Source: Planctomycetota bacterium (GTDB lineage Bacteria; Planctomycetota; Phycisphaerae; WQYP01). Taken from it: a stretch of DNA of 10,540 nucleotides. The position numbers and the translations under genes were made by a program. Under the pieces are notes generated by a model that did not search any database, had not been told where the DNA came from, and saw nothing but the letters and a program-made list of their open reading frames with translations. The stretch is from NCBI GenBank assembly GCA_021818565.1, contig JAKATV010000407.1, positions 1 to 10,540 of the forward strand. Direction: 5' to 3'. Below are positions 6,763 through 10,540 of the stretch, in pieces; within the stretch, counting starts at the first letter, position 1, and each line of letters starts with the position of its first letter.

Positions 6763-7209
6763 ATGATTATTGCGGATTTAAGTCAGATTGCAGGCCGACG
6801 GTATCCGGCAAGGCGCAAAACCCAGAACGTTGTCGGCGGCGCTTCGCCCATAGCCGCGACCCATTTTGCGATGGGCTTTGTGACACTTGATCCGGATGGC
6901 GGGCAGGTGCCGTGGCACAATCAGCAGCAGGAAGAAGTCTATTTTGTGCTGGAAGGAGAGGCGGAAATGTGCCTGGGCGCAGAGAAGCAAATCCTGCATA
7001 GCGGACAGGCCGCCTATATTCCCAGCGGCGTATTCCATCAGATTACTAATATCGGTTCTACTGCGATGAAAATGATTTACTGCTACGGCCCTGCGGGCGA
7101 CGTTGCACATTGGCGGCAGGAACTGGAAGGAACATTACCCCGCGCCGGTGTTGAAGCCCCCCCTCTGCCCGCCGGTGCCCGGCCACAATGCACCGATAAA
7201 CCAGCGTAA
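6763..7209 (+). CDS. Single-domain cupin protein
   Basis: This 148-residue protein has one cupin_2 barrel. Motif 1 fits G(x)5HxH(x)3E(x)6G except that the second histidine is glutamine: WHNQQQEEVYFVLEG, with H52, Q54 and E58. Motif 2, GQAAYIPSGVFHQITN, fits G(x)5PxG(x)2H(x)3N exactly (H92). Three of four usual metal ligands are thus conserved, and Gln could serve as the fourth. Proteins of this type are small isomerases, dioxygenases or sugar/ligand sensors, and the sequence does not say which. The ATG at 6763 is chosen over one at 6739 because AGGAA (6751-6755) lies 7 nt before it and the earlier ATG has no site. The rdgB gene follows after 27 nt, so the two are probably co-transcribed. After the barrel, the tail (about residues 105-148) is Pro/Ala-rich and probably flexible. 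Confidence 0.8.
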   Translation: MIIADLSQIAGRRYPARRKTQNVVGGASPIAATHFAMGFVTLDPDGGQVPWHNQQQEEVYFVLEGEAEMCLGAEKQILHSGQAAYIPSGVFHQITNIGSTAMKMIYCYGPAGDVAHWRQELEGTLPRAGVEAPPLPAGARPQCTDKPA

Positions 7210-7236
7210 AATTACGACACTTCGTAAAGGATTTGG

Positions 7237-7848
7237 ATGCGTTTACTTATTGCCACAACCAATCTGGGCAAAGCACGGGAAATTAAGGCGGAATTGCTGG
7301 GCGCAGGCATAGGCGAGTTGGAATTGCTCACGCTGCATGATTTTCCCGCCATTCCCGACGTGGTTGAAGACCAGCCAACGTTTGGCGGAAACGCCATGAA
7401 AAAAGCCCGGCATTATGCGATACACAGCCATGTGCTTACCTTGGCGGATGATTCCGGACTTTGCGTTGACGCACTTGACGGTGCCCCTGGAATATATAGC
7501 GCTCGCTATGCCGGCCAACCGTGTGACGACGCTGCGAATAATCGCAAACTGCTATCGGCGCTGAAAGATGTCCCGGCGGAAAAACGCGGGGCACAATTTG
7601 TCTGTGCTTTGGCGCTGGCTTTGCCAAATAAGCCGCTGGTGGTGCTGTCGGATTATGTCATCGGTGGCATCGCCTTTAAGCCACGCGGGGATAACGGCTT
7701 TGGCTACGATCCGCTGTTTGTACTTCCGGAACGCCGACTTACCACCGCCGAATTATCCATGGAGGAGAAATCCAAGGTTAGCCACCGGGGGAAAGCCGTT
7801 CGCCGGCTGGCCCAGTGGTTACTGGAAAATCCGATCCCCGGCCAATAA
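7237..7848 (+). CDS. rdgB: XTP/dITP (non-canonical purine NTP) pyrophosphatase
   Basis: RdgB/HAM1 enzymes hydrolyse XTP, ITP and dITP to the monophosphate and pyrophosphate in the cytoplasm, which keeps deaminated purines out of DNA and RNA. The 203-residue length fits the family (about 200). Motifs in order are LIATTNLGKAREI (residues 4-16, phosphate/metal binding), E47 in VEDQPTFGGNA, LADDSGLCVDAL (69-80, with the catalytic aspartate in DDSGL), the YSARYAG segment (87-93), GDNGFGYDPLF (151-161, base recognition) and KSKVSHRGKA (178-187). All key positions look intact. The ATG at 7237 has AAAGGA (7226-7231) 5 nt upstream. It lies 27 nt behind the cupin gene and probably shares its promoter. 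A terminator-like hairpin follows about 70 nt after the stop. Confidence 0.93.
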   Translation: MRLLIATTNLGKAREIKAELLGAGIGELELLTLHDFPAIPDVVEDQPTFGGNAMKKARHYAIHSHVLTLADDSGLCVDALDGAPGIYSARYAGQPCDDAANNRKLLSALKDVPAEKRGAQFVCALALALPNKPLVVLSDYVIGGIAFKPRGDNGFGYDPLFVLPERRLTTAELSMEEKSKVSHRGKAVRRLAQWLLENPIPGQ

Positions 7849-7915
7849 CCCACCTCGTTATTCAAGGCGCAATACTTTTTCCGGCCAATACCCGGCACCC
7901 AACCTAAGATCAGCG

Positions 7916-7943
7916 TTAGCTCAATGCGGCAGCGTTGAGTTTT
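7916..7943 (+). terminator. Hairpin with T-run after rdgB (terminator or REP-like unit)
   Basis: CTCAATGC (7920-7927) pairs with GCGTTGAG (7932-7939) as an 8-bp stem with one G-U pair and a 4-nt GGCA loop. TTTT (7940-7943) follows directly. This fits a short intrinsic terminator for cupin-rdgB. The hairpin is also preceded by TTAGC (7916-7920), like the repeats around the transposase, so a REP-like origin is possible. Confidence 0.5.
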
Positions 7944-7999
7944 CCGCGGAACACGGTTGTATGACACGATACGAATCTCCCGGCAGCGACTGATCGACC

Positions 8000-8015
8000 G
8001 GAATTAAGGAATTAA
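8000..8015 (+). repeat. Tandem GGAATTAA direct repeat upstream of promoter
   Basis: There are two exact, adjacent copies of GGAATTAA, ending 19 bases before the -35 box of the glycosyltransferase promoter. The spacing suits an activator or UP-like site. A small hairpin (CGGCC 8016-8020 with GGCCG 8027-8031) lies between the repeat and the -35. Confidence 0.45.
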
Positions 8016-8034
8016 CGGCCTTTTATGGCCGCCC

Positions 8035-8062
8035 TTGACATCTTGGTTTAGTAGCCTACTAT
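8035..8062 (+). promoter_or_regulatory. Sigma-70 promoter for the glycosyltransferase
   Basis: A perfect -35 TTGACA (8035-8040) is followed after 16 bp by TACTAT (8057-8062). Initiation would fall near 8069-8070, only about 5 nt before the first ATG and 14 nt before the second. Confidence 0.65.
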
Positions 8063-8074
8063 TTGCATTGAGAA

Positions 8075-8809
8075 ATGCGGACGATGAAAACGCTTATTGC
8101 CATTCCGGTCTTCAACGAACAACGCTACCTGCGCAAGGTGCTGGGCGAAATTCGTCTGCACACGAACGCGGATGTGCTGGTCATTGATGATGGATCTACC
8201 GATGCCACGCCGCAAATTCTCCGTTCAGTGTCCGATATTTCCATATTGCGCCATCCTCGGAATATGGGTTATGGCCAAAGCCTGATTGACGCGTTTGATT
8301 ATTCATCCCGCCATGGTTACCACTGGGTTATTACCATGGATTGCGATGAACAGCATGAGCCGGCGGCGCTGCCGGAATTTATTGCCGCTGCGGCAGCGGA
8401 TGATGCCGATATTATCAGCGGGTCGCGCTACCTGCTTACCACGTCGCGAAAAGATGAACCGCCCATGGATCGTCGATTGATCAATCACCTGATTACAGAA
8501 GTGATTAATCGCAATCTGAATCTGAATCTCACGGACAGCTTTTGCGGCTTTAAGGCCCACCGTGTGGCGGCGATGGAAAAATTAGAGCTGTGTGAAACCG
8601 GCTACGCCTTCCCGCTGGAATTCTGGGTACGTGCGGCGCAGGCTTCGCTGCGTATTTCCGAGTTGCCCATTCGCCTGATTTACAACGACCCCAATCGGCA
8701 CTTCGGAGGCCGACTGGATAATCCCAATCATCGCTTGCGGCATTATCTCAATGTTTTCTTCCGGGCTTTGCATTCCAGCGAATGCTGCCAAACTTTGGCG
8801 GCGGGATAA
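8075..8809 (+). CDS. Family 2 glycosyltransferase (DPM1-like)
   Basis: This 244-residue GT-A-fold family 2 glycosyltransferase resembles dolichyl/polyprenyl-phosphate sugar transferases. It shows PVFNE (residues 11-15), VLVIDDGSTD (34-43, nucleotide-binding aspartates), HPRNMGYGQSL (60-70), ITMDCDEQHEP (86-96, with D89/D91 as the DxD-like metal site), IISGSRY (113-119) and DSFCGFKAHR (154-163). There are no membrane helices, so it is cytoplasmic or peripheral. It would transfer an activated sugar to a lipid carrier or glycan. Donor and acceptor are not determined. The start may be the ATG at 8075 or at 8084; the second begins MKTLIAIPVFNE, closest to where family members begin. Neither has a clear ribosome site, and the promoter is so close that the message would be almost leaderless. 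It appears to be its own transcription unit, with no other cell-envelope genes adjacent. Confidence 0.87.
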   Translation: MRTMKTLIAIPVFNEQRYLRKVLGEIRLHTNADVLVIDDGSTDATPQILRSVSDISILRHPRNMGYGQSLIDAFDYSSRHGYHWVITMDCDEQHEPAALPEFIAAAAADDADIISGSRYLLTTSRKDEPPMDRRLINHLITEVINRNLNLNLTDSFCGFKAHRVAAMEKLELCETGYAFPLEFWVRAAQASLRISELPIRLIYNDPNRHFGGRLDNPNHRLRHYLNVFFRALHSSECCQTLAAG

Positions 8810-8824
8810 ATTTGATGTCTGATG

Positions 8825-8919
8825 ATCGGGCGCGATTTGAATTATCCATTGCTCCCGCGTAGGTTTCCATAAGAGGAATCAGTGTATCACATGGAAACGC
8901 CCGCTGAATCACGCCCGAT
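8825..8919. repeat. Nested inverted repeats over the start of the last gene
   Basis: The outer arms ATCGGGCGCGATT (8825-8837) and AATCACGCCCGAT (8907-8919) pair at 12 of 13 positions. The inner arms GTTTCCAT (8863-8870) and ATGGAAAC (8891-8898) pair perfectly across a 20-nt loop. The inner stem contains the ATG at 8891, and the loop contains the GAGGA at 8873-8877. The layout suggests translational control, which is inferred. Confidence 0.55.
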
Positions 8920-10540
8920 ATCGCCAAGTTCCGAAACACTTACTGTCAATCCGGCCGCCATCATTGTGCCGCGCCGCCATCGTGACGTTCTTATTGAGCC
9001 GCCCGCCGCGGAACTTGCCGCGTTTCTTGCTGCGCTTCCCGCCACGACCCGCCTCTCCCCTGCGCCTTACGCGGACGGTGGCACCTCGATAGAAACTCTC
9101 GCGGGCGTGGCACGCCAGGAACTTATCGACGCGATAAACCGCTTTGCCCAGGAAACCGGCTTTTCCCCAGCGCCGGCCGGTTCTTCCGCCAAGCCGTGGG
9201 TTATTACGGGCCACCAGGTGGAATTTTATCACCCCGGTGTATGGACCAAGGTTATTTTAACCCACGCTCTAGCTAATCAGAGCCGGGCCATGGCCATTGA
9301 TTTGTTGGTGGATCACGACACGGTAGATCATCTGGGATGCGCGTTGCCCCAATGGAACGGCTCTCGACTTGAAAGAAAGCTGGTGACGTGGGGTGACGCT
9401 TCCGCACTGCCCGCAGAATTCCTGTCATCACCGCAAGGGGAGCAAAAAGCGCAGTGGCTGCATGAACTTCAGCAGTTTCCCCTGGTTCAGACCGATGCCC
9501 TGCGGGATTTTACGCAGGACCTGCGGCAAGACTCGGATGCGGACTATGTGCGATGGATGAGCCGGGCACGGAGAAACTTTGAACACTCTTTCGGCATCAA
9601 CGTGCAGCATGTGCCGTGCAGCTATATTTGTTCCGGCCTGGCGTGGCATAGCTTTGTGCTGCTGTGGCTGCGGCATGCGCGCACTTGGTGTACGATTTAC
9701 AATTCCGCCTTGGATCAATATCGCGTTGAACAGCGCATCGTCAACCCCGGCCGCCCCATGCCCAATCTTGCCGTTACCTCCCAGGAAATTGAACTCCCCT
9801 TCTGGATTTATGCCGGAAATCAACCACGCCATCGGCTTAAACTCTACCAGGACAATGGCCTGTATTTGCAGCTTGGAACCCAACGCATTAATGTGACAGA
9901 TCTGATGAGCGGTGAACTCCTGACCGCCGCTGAAACCCTGCGCGGACGGCTGGTTGCAGCAGCCCTGCACGTGCGACCCCGCGCCCTGACCCTGACGATG
10001 TTTGTGCGACTGCTGCTTTCGGATTTATTTATTCATGGTATCGGCGGCGCGCTGTATGACCAGATGACAGATCGGGTCATGGATCAGCTTTTTGGCGTTC
10101 ACCCGGCGTATGCGTGTGCCTCGGCCGGCTGGCTGCTGCCCTTGGCTGAACAGATTAATCAGCGCGGAGCAAATATTTCCCAGTTGAAATGGCGGCAGCA
10201 CCACCTGAAATCCAATCCGGAACTTCTGGTGCCCCCATCGTCGCTGACGGACCAAGCCGCGGGCGCTGCAAAACGGCGGCAGGATCTTATTTCCGAAATT
10301 GCCCGGTCGCTGGCGGAAGACCGGCGGCAACACGGTCGACGCGGCCCACATTGGTTGCAGCGCCGCGCTAAATTCCGTGACCTCCATGATATTAATGCGC
10401 GGTTACTGACGATGTTTCAGCCGCAGGTAGAGGCGATGAAGTTACAAATGCGCCAGGCGGAAGCAACCCAGAACAATGTGTCGGTGGCTTCCTGGCGCGA
10501 GTATTTTATCGCCTTGCACCCGCGTTCATCTCTGCAAGAA
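8891..10540 (+). CDS. Uncharacterised protein, weakly BshC-like (3' truncated by window)
   Basis: I read this frame directly: it stays open for 550 codons from the ATG at 8891 to the right edge with no stop. Features: PWVITGHQVEFYHPGVWTK (residues 102-120); LLVDHDTVDH (138-147); FVRLLLSDLFIHGIGGALYD (371-390) then QMTD; a Gln/Arg/Ala-rich, probably coiled-coil region at about 455-530; and REYFIALHP (536-544). The TGHQ...K element followed by a DHD element resembles the TGQQ...K and EDHD elements of BshC, the putative cysteine-adding enzyme of bacillithiol synthesis, and the late coiled coil also fits. The resemblance is faint, and the glycine/histidine-rich IHGIGGALYD segment is the feature I most associate with an unnamed planctomycete family. 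No bshA or bshB is in the window. GAGGA at 8873-8877 lies 13 nt upstream, a long spacing. The function is unassigned. Confidence 0.72.
   Translation, partial: METPAESRPISPSSETLTVNPAAIIVPRRHRDVLIEPPAAELAAFLAALPATTRLSPAPYADGGTSIETLAGVARQELIDAINRFAQETGFSPAPAGSSAKPWVITGHQVEFYHPGVWTKVILTHALANQSRAMAIDLLVDHDTVDHLGCALPQWNGSRLERKLVTWGDASALPAEFLSSPQGEQKAQWLHELQQFPLVQTDALRDFTQDLRQDSDADYVRWMSRARRNFEHSFGINVQHVPCSYICSGLAWHSFVLLWLRHARTWCTIYNSALDQYRVEQRIVNPGRPMPNLAVTSQEIELPFWIYAGNQPRHRLKLYQDNGLYLQLGTQRINVTDLMSGELLTAAETLRGRLVAAALHVRPRALTLTMFVRLLLSDLFIHGIGGALYDQMTDRVMDQLFGVHPAYACASAGWLLPLAEQINQRGANISQLKWRQHHLKSNPELLVPPSSLTDQAAGAAKRRQDLISEIARSLAEDRRQHGRRGPHWLQRRAKFRDLHDINARLLTMFQPQVEAMKLQMRQAEATQNNVSVASWREYFIALHPRSSLQE

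Noticed and set aside
9428..9970. Minus-strand and alternative-frame ORFs inside the last gene (also 9579-9896 and 10025-10387)
   Set aside because: The + frame from 8891 is open throughout with conserved-looking motifs; these are shadows of it.

Overview
The window most resembles a chromosomal segment of a planctomycete, probably of the Phycisphaerae type. The basis is the gene content: a large zinc-ribbon/membrane/cyclase-like/DUF4159 protein, an IS200-like transposase of the 'YGFWLPNDPRGS' kind, class V PLP enzymes, and a long conserved-looking protein that I associate with planctomycetes. GC content is moderate and fairly even. All the genes I accept lie on the + strand. The taxonomic call is inference from family resemblance, not from a marker gene.

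Layout. Bases 1-141 are the 3' end of a DinB-family gene. Bases 182-1034 hold a REP-associated tyrosine transposase (RAYT) gene bracketed by four copies of a 27-bp unit, arranged as an inverted pair on each side. A cysteine desulfurase-like class V enzyme follows (1086-2264), then the 913-residue DUF4159 protein (2404-5145) behind an extended -10 promoter. A GC-rich hairpin and a 13-nt tandem repeat lead into a second class V PLP enzyme (5286-6470), which lacks the cysteine of a desulfurase. A gap of about 290 bp holds a perfect dyad and a promoter. It precedes a cupin (6763-7209) and the house-cleaning pyrophosphatase rdgB (7237-7848), which look co-transcribed. After a terminator-like hairpin comes a strong-looking promoter placed almost on top of a family 2 glycosyltransferase gene (8075-8809). 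Finally, an open frame runs from 8891 off the right edge (550 codons so far). It encodes an uncharacterised protein with a faint resemblance to the bacillithiol enzyme BshC.

The genes look like independent short transcription units rather than one pathway; only cupin-rdgB is a convincing operon. The two class V enzymes on either side of the DUF4159 gene are related folds with different active sites.

The most unusual material is non-coding. It comprises the RAYT with its paired repeats, two further hairpins that share a TTAGC 'foot' with those repeats, a nested inverted repeat that would hide the start codon of the last gene, and a promoter that would give a nearly leaderless message. I see no CRISPR array, rRNA or tRNA, and no clear defence system.
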